7,346 nt of DNA from Chloroflexota bacterium (GTDB lineage Bacteria > Chloroflexota > Anaerolineae > Aggregatilineales > Phototrophicaceae): contig JAPOYU010000033.1 of NCBI GenBank assembly GCA_026706395.1, positions 1 to 7,346 on the forward strand, written 5' to 3'. Position numbers and translations under genes: made by a program. Positions 1 through 6,080 of this stretch are shown piece by piece. How positions within the stretch are numbered: the stretch's first letter is position 1; every line of letters begins with the position of its first letter. The notes beneath the pieces are model-generated. The model was not told where the DNA came from. It was given only the letters and a program-made list of their open reading frames with translations, and searched no databases.

Positions 1-56
1 GCAATCTGCCTCAGCGCCAGATCGACGTGTTCCGGCTCAAGCAGCGTTTGACTCAT
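1..56 (-). CDS. 5' end of an unidentified gene downstream of the holin-like gene (partial)
   Basis: Reading from the ATG at 56 gives MSQTLLEPEHVDLALRQI before the window ends, so only 18 complete codons are visible. A GAGGG purine run sits about 8 bases before the ATG, inside the end of the holin-like gene. The start overlaps the holin-like stop by 20 bases in another frame, the usual spacing of translationally coupled phage genes. The peptide has no signal sequence or membrane segment so far. A lysis gene or other late gene is a positional guess only, because too little is visible to name it. Confidence 0.55.
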   Translation of the reverse strand, partial: MSQTLLEPEHVDLALRQI

Positions 57-288
57 GGCCGCCCTCGCTCTCATTTGCTCCGGCATTCTTGGCCAGCTCG
101 CGGTCCTCAATGATATAGCCGCCGACCAAGGTCACGCAGATGGTGGTGATCGTTGGCGCCAGCACATCCAGATGCTCTTCCAACTCCGGCCGGGTGGCGG
201 CGATTACAAGAGTGATGATGCTGATGATTGATGACCAGAAGCGCCGCGACTGCAACAGTCGACGTGGCGCTGTTTTGCTTTTGTCCAT
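37..288 (-). CDS. Small two-helix membrane protein, probable phage holin
   Basis: This 83-residue protein has a basic N-terminus (KSKTAPRRLLQSRR) and two hydrophobic segments at about residues 17-32 (FWSSIISIITLVIAAT) and 44-60 (APTITTICVTLVGGYII). They are separated by a short acidic turn (RPELEEHLD). The C-terminal tail is hydrophilic and acidic (EDRELAK to the end). Size, two helices and charged ends fit a class II-type holin with both termini in the cytoplasm, which would let the endolysin reach the wall. The position after tail genes agrees with a lysis module. The ATG at 288 is preceded by GGAG with 7 bases between, supporting this start. The 3' end overlaps the next gene by 20 bases. 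No single residue is diagnostic of holins, so a generic small membrane protein cannot be excluded. Confidence 0.7.
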   Translation of the reverse strand: MDKSKTAPRRLLQSRRFWSSIISIITLVIAATRPELEEHLDVLAPTITTICVTLVGGYIIEDRELAKNAGANESEGGHESNAA

Positions 289-314
289 GTTCCTTCTCCA
301 GTTTCACGATATAG

Positions 315-332
315 GCCGCTCGCAGGAGCGGC
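315..332 (-). other. Intergenic hairpin before the holin-like gene
   Basis: GCCGCTC (315-321) and GAGCGGC (326-332) form a perfect 7-bp GC-rich stem with a 4-base loop in the 75-base gap between the coiled-coil and holin-like genes. On the transcribed strand it is followed by CTATATCG rather than a U-tract, so it is not a canonical intrinsic terminator. It could act as a weak or attenuating terminator, an mRNA-processing site or a stabilising structure at the 3' end of the upstream message. Its left flank (ACCCGCC on the minus strand) is shared with the hairpin at 799-830. Confidence 0.5.
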
Positions 333-363
333 GGGTTGATTATGTTAGGTGAGCGCGCAAGAC

Positions 364-762
364 CTATCCGCTGCCGCCGAGGGGCTGATTCAGCCGTTCC
401 AGTTCGGCTATCCGCGCTTTCAGCGCCCGATTCTCGGTATGCAATGCCACAATCTCGGCTTTCAAGGCGATCCGCTCGTCTTGCAATTCACGGATGGTAA
501 GCTTGTTCGCCCGCACCTCTTCTTCCATGAGGCGGAAGGCGCTGTTCTCCTGCAGCAAATGCTGATCCACGATGCGATGTATGAGCTCCGCCTGCCCGAC
601 ATCCAGCTGGTGCTCCGCCTCGATCTTGTCCACGTGGATATCCGCCCGGCGCGACTTGCGCTTGAAGATATCCGAGAAGTGGTTGAAAGCCGCCACAACG
701 CTGCCGCCGACAGCCGCCATAATCGGGAGCTTGACCTCATCCGGTAAGTCATTGAATTCCAC
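364..762 (-). CDS. Membrane-anchored coiled-coil protein of a phage late region, function unknown
   Basis: This 132-residue protein has one hydrophobic segment at about residues 12-28 (LPIMAAVGGSVVAAF), a basic patch KRKSRR at 34-39, and a long amphipathic helix from about 70 to 126. Leucine, isoleucine and alanine recur in heptads there (for example IRELQDERIAL and LKARIAELERL), which indicates a parallel coiled coil. The short acidic N-terminus and basic patch after the helix favour a cytoplasmic C-terminus by the positive-inside rule. That argues against a spanin, whose coil faces outward. The start is GTG at 762; GGAG lies about 10 bases upstream, and the only later in-frame ATG (codon 15) falls inside the membrane segment. 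It lies between the hub and holin-like genes, so a tail-end or lysis accessory role is plausible. I do not recognise a named family. Confidence 0.7.
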   Translation of the reverse strand: MEFNDLPDEVKLPIMAAVGGSVVAAFNHFSDIFKRKSRRADIHVDKIEAEHQLDVGQAELIHRIVDQHLLQENSAFRLMEEEVRANKLTIRELQDERIALKAEIVALHTENRALKARIAELERLNQPLGGSG

Positions 763-798
763 AGCAGTCCAACTCCATTTTCGATGGCCGATAAATCG

Positions 799-830
799 CC
801 CGCCCGCCGACAGCGCAAGCGCCGGGCGGG
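799..830 (-). other. GC-rich hairpin between hub and coiled-coil genes
   Basis: CCCGCCCG (799-806) and CGGGCGGG (823-830) form a perfect 8-bp stem. The loop itself contains GCGC-AA-GCGC (813-822). It lies in the 156-base gap after the hub stop at 919. On the minus strand the stem is followed by CGATTTATC, a weak U-rich stretch, so a leaky rho-independent terminator between tail and lysis genes is possible. The rest of the 763-918 gap shows no further convincing gene or promoter. Confidence 0.5.
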
Positions 831-918
831 TTCAGTTTGCTGCTTGTTCTGGAGATTGCTGAAGCAGTGAGATGACGCGGGCCCTGTCACATGCCGCCTC
901 ATCTCACCGATTCCATCT

Positions 919-2472
919 CTAGTAAGCCAGATACGCGCTCATATCCAGTTTGCTGCGGTCAGCATCGCCCAGCTTCCAGGGCAGGGTCTCCACCTGCGGC
1001 TCCAGATACCAGGTGGTCGTCCAGTGCTTGCCCCCGCGCGCCAGTTCATGTGCCTCGCCGATGATGATATAGGTCCCGTCGTGATCGGTCTGCGTCTCCC
1101 GCAGCTGCAGCAGACTGCCAATCGTCAGCGCCAGTTGATCCGCATGTCTGCCTCCGCCGTCTTCAGCGTGGCTATGCAGCGTGATCAACTGCGCCAGGCC
1201 GAAGGGCGTCTTGCGCCGGTTGCGCTCGAAGTCGGCGATGTACTGCGCCTGATCCAGATCGTCTATCGAGGGCAGGTTGATATTCATCGTGCGCCGACCG
1301 AAATAGGTGATGCTGGTCTGGTCGATGGCCCGCGCGTCCATCTGGCCCTCATCCACGATCTTACGCCCCTTCACCAGGCATTTCTCGATCACCGCCTCAG
1401 TATCTTCACTCTCGTTCTTGAAGACCAGATTGGCGCCGTTGGCCTTCGCCTCGACCTCGACCGCGCAGGTTCCCTGCAAGTACTCGACATCCTCGACCGT
1501 CACATCTTTGCCGCCGACGCGCTTCTCCTTTTCGTCCTTGTACTTGACATAGACCTCGCGCGTCTCGCCCGGCGCCACGCGAATCACCGCGTCCTTCAAC
1601 TCCCACAAGGTCGTCGGCTCGGCCGCGACCGAACGCGGATGGCAGGTGACGATGATCTCGTTCTTGGTCTGATCGGGGCTGGCGAAGCTGTACTTCATTT
1701 CGGTCATGGCATCGTCAAACGTGGCATCGACATCGTCCTTGTCCAGGATATGATGCCGGTTCCAGAAGACCGCCTTGCCCTCGCGGTCGAAGAAGAACTT
1801 GCCCCGCTCGGCCGCCGTGATGTCGCGGATGCCGCGGTAGACATCGAAGGTGTCCTTCTCCTGATCCGAATAGCCGCCCTGGCGCACCCAGTTGTCCCCC
1901 GCCATGTTCAGGCTCAGCACGCCCTCTTCGTAGTCGCGGAAGGCTTCCAGGTTGGCGAGATAGGTCGATTCACCCAGCTTGCTGTAGCTCGGGTCGCCGA
2001 GCACCCAGGCATCCGCCAGCGCCGGCGGGAAGATCACCTCGTGCACCAGCGCATCAATGATCTGGTCGCTGCGCTGGTTCTCCTGCAACTCGATCTTGGT
2101 CTCGGTCGAGGAAAGGAATTGCAGCCCGCCGGTGGCGAGAATATTGGCTTCTCGCGCCCCATGCTTGTTGGCCGCCGGTTCTATCATGTTGATCCAGCCC
2201 GACCAATGCGTGCGCACTGTAGCGCCATCATCTGAGGTCACGCGAAGCGGGCGCAACGGCGCCAGATTCCCGTATAGCGGGCCGCTGCTGTTCTCCGGCG
2301 AGAAGCGCTTGTCCGCATTGTTCAGGGTCAAGTGCAGGTACGCCTCCGATGCTGTGCCCATATAGGGCGCGCGGAATCCGAGAAACCACTGCAGCTCGGT
2401 CACATACTCTGTGACTTCGGAATACGTGCCGTCTCGGTTCCAATCTACTTCGACTTTCCATTTTGTTACCAT
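919..2472 (-). CDS. Baseplate hub-type phage tail protein, full length
   Basis: This 517-residue protein resembles the large tail or hub proteins of Chloroflexota prophage-like loci. Visible landmarks are an acidic glycine loop at 10-18 (DWNRDGTYS), a conserved block at about 51-78 (NNADKRFSPENSSGPLYGN...), QRSDQIIDAL followed by FPPALADAW at 133-156, FFFDREGKAVFWNRHH near 230, a middle beta-rich part with APGETREVYVKY, and a C-terminus ending DMSAYLAY. By family knowledge such proteins form the ring at the end of the tail tube that joins tube to baseplate or tip. The ATG at 2472 follows a strong AAGGAGG with 7 bases between. It lies 35 bases after the propeller gene, so cotranscription is likely. 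Lines sampled in it have 62-68% GC, higher than the upstream genes. Its first ~165 residues have a second copy at 5431-5949. The hub assignment rests on recalled family resemblance. Confidence 0.78.
   Translation of the reverse strand: MVTKWKVEVDWNRDGTYSEVTEYVTELQWFLGFRAPYMGTASEAYLHLTLNNADKRFSPENSSGPLYGNLAPLRPLRVTSDDGATVRTHWSGWINMIEPAANKHGAREANILATGGLQFLSSTETKIELQENQRSDQIIDALVHEVIFPPALADAWVLGDPSYSKLGESTYLANLEAFRDYEEGVLSLNMAGDNWVRQGGYSDQEKDTFDVYRGIRDITAAERGKFFFDREGKAVFWNRHHILDKDDVDATFDDAMTEMKYSFASPDQTKNEIIVTCHPRSVAAEPTTLWELKDAVIRVAPGETREVYVKYKDEKEKRVGGKDVTVEDVEYLQGTCAVEVEAKANGANLVFKNESEDTEAVIEKCLVKGRKIVDEGQMDARAIDQTSITYFGRRTMNINLPSIDDLDQAQYIADFERNRRKTPFGLAQLITLHSHAEDGGGRHADQLALTIGSLLQLRETQTDHDGTYIIIGEAHELARGGKHWTTTWYLEPQVETLPWKLGDADRSKLDMSAYLAY
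2009..2313 (-). repeat. Duplicated hub-gene segment, copy in the full-length gene
   Basis: This stretch aligns without gaps to 5474-5778 (constant offset 3465). Bases 2009-2108 match 5474-5573 at 95 of 100 positions. Bases 2248-2313 match 5713-5778 at 65 of 66 positions. The sequence between the two blocks is clearly more diverged, and the 5' end of the gene differs by a net 12 bases. Near-identical blocks inside diverged sequence suggest recombination or gene conversion between copies, or strong protein-level constraint. Confidence 0.85.
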
Positions 2473-2507
2473 TTGATTCCCTCCTTATGTTTGTGTACCG
2501 ATTCCAA

Positions 2508-3596
2508 CTAGCTCTGATCTTCAACAATATACAGACCCCAAGTACCTCCGTATTCTCCAGAAATACGAATATCTGCTACAAGTAGATAACGACCGTCAGG
2601 ACTGAACTGTAATTCTGTTCCCTGATAGTCTTCGCTCGCTGAACCTAAATGAGGGATGTTTATTTCCGCATCCGCGGCTAAATCCCAAGCCCGAAACTGA
2701 CTGCAATCATCTGTTGTCACCAGGAGCGTTCCATCAAGACTTATTTCGCCGTCATTAATGTCGCATTCGCGCTTGCTCGCATAGGGCTCGAGCTGTCGCA
2801 CAAAATTCAATGTATTTTCGGAAAGCGACCATCGGCTGATAGTTGCCTCCAACAGCACAATCAACTGGGAATCATCCTCGGCAAATAAGAGCTTTTTTGT
2901 CGGTTTGGAAGGCCGGTCTGAGGTCGCCAACGCCTGCCAAAACTCTGTATCCCAGATTCCAATAAAACCTGTACCCGCCGCCGCTAGCAAGTCACCGTTG
3001 CCGGAAAATGTTATAGTACTCAGCGTTGACATGTTGGTACTCTGTAACTGAACCTCTGTCACAATTTGCGACGCCAGATCAAATCTGAACAGCTTGGAAT
3101 GATCAACCACTACCAGCAGCCAATCACCAGAAGGATGGGCCAAGAGTTCGCTAATTCCCCCCTCGCCGACGGGAAGTTCGTAGAGAAACTCTTCTCGCCA
3201 CAGATCCCAAAACATGAGCGTTCCAACACTAGTCCCAACGACGATCATGTCTGATAGAAGCTCCAGTTGACGAAACGACTTTTCGCGCTTTAGCACTTTG
3301 TATCTTGTAATACCAAAGTAGTCTTCAATGAAAGATTCCTTTGGGCCAAACTCCACTTTCACAAGATGTCGCTCGGCAAAACGCTCGGTCAACATCGCTA
3401 CGATAAATTCGCTCTCATGCCATTTTATTTCTCTGGCAATTCCGCCGTCTACAGGTGTGGTACGAATATCGAGCACATTATTGGATGAAAATGGGTCAGA
3501 AGCCCTGCAAGTTGTTCGGCACCACGGCGCTATGTCTTGCGCGCGACTTATGATGATGGAAAATAGGGTCAAGACTACAATTGCGCTCCTGAGCAT
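2508..3596 (-). CDS. Secreted WD40-like beta-propeller protein, copy A
   Basis: This 362-residue protein begins with a Sec-type signal peptide: short basic n-region (MLR), hydrophobic core (AIVVLTLFSIII) and likely cleavage near SRA-Q or RAQ-D at 18-21. Degenerate propeller repeats follow, with WD-like ends at FWDL (129), FRFDL (170), GIWD (213), SRWSL (254), RAWDL (302) and GLYIVED (354), and blade starts such as ELQFSPDGRYLLVAD (328). A CxxxC pair (C26, C30) and two further cysteines (278, 298) could form disulfides after export. Propellers are binding scaffolds; no catalytic motif or ligand is evident. The ATG at 3596 lies 3 bases after the peptidase stop with AGGAG inside the peptidase's last codons, so the two are translationally coupled. 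GC is lower than in the hub gene (45% in one counted line). The specific function is unknown. Confidence 0.78.
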   Translation of the reverse strand: MLRSAIVVLTLFSIIISRAQDIAPWCRTTCRASDPFSSNNVLDIRTTPVDGGIAREIKWHESEFIVAMLTERFAERHLVKVEFGPKESFIEDYFGITRYKVLKREKSFRQLELLSDMIVVGTSVGTLMFWDLWREEFLYELPVGEGGISELLAHPSGDWLLVVVDHSKLFRFDLASQIVTEVQLQSTNMSTLSTITFSGNGDLLAAAGTGFIGIWDTEFWQALATSDRPSKPTKKLLFAEDDSQLIVLLEATISRWSLSENTLNFVRQLEPYASKRECDINDGEISLDGTLLVTTDDCSQFRAWDLAADAEINIPHLGSASEDYQGTELQFSPDGRYLLVADIRISGEYGGTWGLYIVEDQS

Positions 3597-3608
3597 GCTT
3601 CATCTCCT
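3597..3608 (-). promoter_or_regulatory. Shine-Dalgarno coupling peptidase and propeller A
   Basis: AGGAG at 3608-3604 lies in the last codons (ACT AGG AGA TGA) of the peptidase gene, 7 bases before the propeller ATG. The peptidase stop at 3602-3600 is only 3 bases from that ATG. A ribosome terminating on the first gene would be well placed to restart on the second. This suggests co-regulated synthesis and perhaps fixed stoichiometry. Confidence 0.75.
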
Positions 3609-5303
3609 AGTCAGCAACTCCAATAATGTAGGGAACCACTGGTTTGCTTTCTCTTCTGTCATGGGATGTCTCTCGGTCCAAGTTTCTCTGATAAGATCAA
3701 AGCGTACCCAGTAGATGTCATTCGCCCAGACAGCATTCCAGCGGTATCCGTCATCATCGGGTTCGCTCTCGCCAAGCAGTAAGACCTCTTCGCCTCGTCT
3801 CAAGTGGGCCATCTCGGCTCCCCCTTGCGAATGCGTCGATCGCACTGTAGCAGTAGTATCCTCGCCGACTATAACTGTTCCTGTTCCAGCAATTGGATCT
3901 ATCAAACCTTCTTCTGCAAGCGATGCAATAACACCCTGCCTGTGCGCATTATAGACAATCGCATTCTTGATCCAGGCGTCCATATTCTTGTCCATGAATT
4001 CTAGCCAGTCCTGCCCCTCAGCAGTGTCCGCAAAGCCAGATACTCCGCCGGTAGCTTGATGCACAATCCAGTTCAAAACGGCATCGGCAGTGACCTCATT
4101 GTGATCCGAAAGTTCACCGTATTGCAACAATTCAACGTGCGTCGCCTTCAGATCCGCTGCATCGTACATCCCGTGATATGCTGGTACATCCACAAACTCG
4201 TAGAGTTGTCTATGCGCCGATTGCCCCATACCGTCACGAGATCGCGGATGATCAAAATTTTCGTTTATTGAAAGGCTGCCATATCCGTCTCGGACACCAA
4301 GTCCCGCAAGGAGATTGAACCTATGTCCCAATTCATGCAATAGGACAAACGGGTAGAAATTGTAATTCCGATCGTCTCCCTCTTTGCGCTTCCAATACAC
4401 TTCGATGAGCGACCCAAATACTTCTGCATGCGCCGTCATTTTCACTACAGTTGAATGGTTGATAGTTAGCGGTCCGAAGATCAGTTGGAATGCCGTGGCA
4501 TCATCAATATCTAGCCCGCTCATGTCCCGTAGCCGCTCGCCAAAAACACTTGCCGCCATTTCCAATGCCGCATGCGCCATTACGATATTCGCCAGATTCC
4601 ACTCGTCTGCGTTTTCAGCAACTGTAAACTCAACACCGAATTCCTCTTCAACTGCTGCCTGATACGCGTTGAATGCCTCAACTGCGTTATCCGTGCCGAA
4701 TGCATTGAGCGCTTCTCGCCGGGCACGAAATAGCGGATCGTCTGTATTCTGATGACTCGAGCCACCATTCTTAATGTGATCAAGATAGTCTCTCGCTTCC
4801 GCATCGTTTTCCTCGTCTATGCCGTACTCTGCGCACAAGCTTAGCAAGCGATCGTAATATCTTGTCAGTGCCATTGGTATTCCTTCATGTTGGCACATCA
4901 GCCGTATATCATTCAGCACGGAGTTTTCTTGAGCGGCAAGATAAAACTTTATGTCAGCCGGATCTATCCTGTTCTCTTGCACTTTCTCAATATCCGGCAA
5001 TTCTTCCATTTGAGTAGAGCCTGTGCTGCCTTGCCCACCGAAATCCGAACCAGGCGCTTGCCCGACTGTCGACCCACCAGTTTCATCCGGAGGATTATTG
5101 GAGACTATGTTGATCATCGGAGTAACAGGTGTCACATCCGGCTCCGGTTCCGGCTGAGGCTGTGGTATAAGCCACGGGAAAACGGGATCCTGCTCAGGTC
5201 TGGCAGATGTTTCTTCCGCGTCTTGATCTGTGCCCCCATCCGATGGCTTAGGTCCGAGGAGTTGTTCATAATAGTCCTGCAATCTACTGCGTCGGTTCGG
5301 CAT
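3600..5303 (-). CDS. Putative HELGH zinc peptidase with C-terminal SH3b-like domain
   Basis: This 567-residue protein has four visible parts. Residues 1-37 are charged and polar with no signal peptide. Residues 38-100 form a low-complexity linker with PQPQPEPEPD followed by Gly/Ser/Thr-rich sequence. A mostly helical region (about 100-460) contains HELGH at 323-327, the HExxH zinc-peptidase motif, in a hydrophobic helix (YPFVLLHELGHRFNLLAG). Downstream NEVTADAVLNWI offers E403 as a possible third zinc ligand, as in gluzincin-type E..AD helices. Residues about 485-540 (ATVRSTHSQGG to YWVRFDL) resemble a bacterial SH3b fold, which often binds cell wall. All likely catalytic residues are present, so activity is plausible, but the substrate is unknown. 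The ATG at 5303 follows AGGAG. It precedes a coupled secreted propeller and lies between two hub copies, suggesting an accessory cargo or effector gene. It matches no peptidase family I can name. Confidence 0.72.
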   Translation of the reverse strand: MPNRRSRLQDYYEQLLGPKPSDGGTDQDAEETSARPEQDPVFPWLIPQPQPEPEPDVTPVTPMINIVSNNPPDETGGSTVGQAPGSDFGGQGSTGSTQMEELPDIEKVQENRIDPADIKFYLAAQENSVLNDIRLMCQHEGIPMALTRYYDRLLSLCAEYGIDEENDAEARDYLDHIKNGGSSHQNTDDPLFRARREALNAFGTDNAVEAFNAYQAAVEEEFGVEFTVAENADEWNLANIVMAHAALEMAASVFGERLRDMSGLDIDDATAFQLIFGPLTINHSTVVKMTAHAEVFGSLIEVYWKRKEGDDRNYNFYPFVLLHELGHRFNLLAGLGVRDGYGSLSINENFDHPRSRDGMGQSAHRQLYEFVDVPAYHGMYDAADLKATHVELLQYGELSDHNEVTADAVLNWIVHQATGGVSGFADTAEGQDWLEFMDKNMDAWIKNAIVYNAHRQGVIASLAEEGLIDPIAGTGTVIVGEDTTATVRSTHSQGGAEMAHLRRGEEVLLLGESEPDDDGYRWNAVWANDIYWVRFDLIRETWTERHPMTEEKANQWFPTLLELLTRR

Positions 5304-5413
5304 CGTCTTTTCTCCTAATCATCAACTCAGTCTGTGATCGCGCCTCGTGGATTCGCCCTGTCATAAGCCATCCGCGGGACGTTACGCTTCCTTCAGTAAC
5401 TCACAATGACTAT

Positions 5414-5442
5414 ATAATAGCATATTTGTTCTAGTATTGCGA
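5414..5442 (-). promoter_or_regulatory. Candidate extended -10 promoter for the peptidase-propeller pair
   Basis: On the minus strand TGC TATTAT (5422-5414) matches an extended -10 element (TGn plus 5 of 6 bases of TATAAT). A weak -35, TCGCAA (5442-5437, 3 of 6), lies 17 bases upstream. It sits at the end of the truncated hub copy, about 110 bases before the peptidase start, in an AT-rich patch. It could give the cargo genes a transcription start independent of the late operon. The remainder of the 5304-5430 gap holds only the peptidase Shine-Dalgarno and short unconvincing reading frames. Confidence 0.4.
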
Positions 5443-5949
5443 ATACTTTGCTGCGCCGGAGACACAGGCCCAAGCATCCGCCAGCGCCGGCGGGAAGATG
5501 ACCTCCTGCACCAGGGCATCAATGATCTGGTCGCTGCGCTGGTTCTCTTGCAGCTCGATCTTGGTCTCGGTCGTTTTGAGGAACTGCATCGCGCCATGGG
5601 CCATGATATCGACCTGGCGATTGCCATACTTCCCGCCAACGGGAACAATCGCTGCGATCCAACCAGACCAATGCGTTCGGGTTGTTGTTCCATCATCGGA
5701 TTGAATCCTCACCGGGCGCAACGGCGCCAGATTCCCATATAGCGGGCCGCTGCTGTTCTCCGGCGAGAAGCGCTTGTCTTTGTTGTTCAGACGCACTGCC
5801 AGCGTCGAACCATCTGCTGTGAGTTGGTAGGGACGCTGCATCCCCACAAACCACTCGGCTAATAGAACACGTTGCGTGATATCATCGTGTTCCCCGCTAA
5901 AGTCCCCGTTGCGATCCCAGTCGATCGCGATCGTCCAGCTTGTTGACAT
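5431..5949 (-). CDS. Truncated N-terminal copy of the hub-type tail protein
   Basis: This 172-residue reading frame aligns with residues 1 to about 165 of the full hub. It shares the acidic loop (DWDRNGDFS), the KRFSPENSSGPLYGN block, TRTHWSGWI, and QENQRSDQIIDALV...FPPALADAW. Similarity fades after ADAW (KYSQY against SYSKL), and a TAG ends it where the full protein runs on for about 350 residues. There is no internal stop or frameshift, and GAGAGGAG lies 8 bases before the ATG, so it is probably translated. It may be a decaying remnant of an older hub gene, or a retained separate N-terminal domain able to join the hub ring. Its first ~50 residues differ strongly from the full copy (4 extra residues), which suggests an older or foreign paralogue rather than a fresh duplication. 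Confidence 0.7.
   Translation of the reverse strand: MSTSWTIAIDWDRNGDFSGEHDDITQRVLLAEWFVGMQRPYQLTADGSTLAVRLNNKDKRFSPENSSGPLYGNLAPLRPVRIQSDDGTTTRTHWSGWIAAIVPVGGKYGNRQVDIMAHGAMQFLKTTETKIELQENQRSDQIIDALVQEVIFPPALADAWACVSGAAKYSQY
5474..5778 (-). repeat. Duplicated hub-gene segment, copy in the truncated gene
   Basis: Partner of 2009-2313 with a constant offset of 3465 bases and no gaps. The blocks 5474-5573 and 5713-5778 are near-identical to the other copy (5 and 1 mismatches respectively). Homology stops abruptly about 40 bases beyond the first block, where the truncated gene ends. Confidence 0.85.
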
Positions 5950-5985
5950 CTATTGCACTCCTCTCTTCAATCGGTAGTTGAACAC
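5950..5985 (-). CDS. Possible 11-codon leader ORF or 3' remnant of an upstream tail gene
   Basis: A GTG at 5985 opens VFNYRLKRGVQ and stops with TAG directly against the ATG of the truncated hub. A perfect AGGAGG (5999-5994) sits 8 bases before the GTG, and the small ORF carries the hub copy's own Shine-Dalgarno in its last codons. The frame is open back to a TAA in the inverted repeat (reading QLQEGNIV before FNYR), so it may instead be the C-terminal scrap of a tail gene that once preceded the hub. Either reading is tentative, because so short a frame can arise by chance. Confidence 0.3.
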   Translation of the reverse strand: MFNYRLKRGVQ

Positions 5986-5996
5986 GATATTTCCCT

Positions 5997-6022
5997 CCTG
6001 TAACTGACATCTGTGTTACAGG
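5997..6022. repeat. Perfect 8-bp inverted repeat overlapping a Shine-Dalgarno
   Basis: CCTGTAAC (5997-6004) and GTTACAGG (6015-6022) are separated by 10 bases, in the gap between propeller B and the truncated hub. On the transcribed strand the second arm ends in AGG, which is also the first half of the AGGAGG at 5999-5994. If the stem forms, it would partly hide that ribosome-binding site. No U-tract follows, so it is unlikely to be an intrinsic terminator. It could equally be an operator-like palindrome or the mark of a recombination junction. Confidence 0.5.
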
Positions 6023-6080
6023 CTCTGCAAACTGCGATTAATTCCATCTCCTTTCACTTTGACAAGCCTATAACGCTCCA

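Noticed and set aside
364..762. Inner-membrane spanin (Rz-like) identity for the coiled-coil protein
   Set aside because: The basic patch after the helix predicts a cytoplasmic coil, there is no overlapping outer-membrane partner gene, and a Chloroflexota host would probably not need spanins.
1024..2235. 403-residue open frame on the plus strand
   Set aside because: It lies wholly antisense to the hub gene, is a by-product of high GC coding sequence, and its translation shows no recognisable domain or upstream ribosome-binding site.
4325..4335. Assignment of the HELGH protein to the ImmA/IrrE or DUF4157 families
   Set aside because: The HExxH and later E..AD motif are reminiscent, but the 75-residue spacing and flanking sequence do not match either family well enough to name it.
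5413..5418. Perfect TATAAT on the plus strand
   Set aside because: No plus-strand gene follows and no convincing -35 is present; the same AT patch is better explained as a minus-strand element.
5304..5430. A frameshifted continuation of the truncated hub, or a 26-codon ORF running into the peptidase start
   Set aside because: None of the frames read here resembles the hub after residue 170, and the short frame has no good ribosome-binding site.
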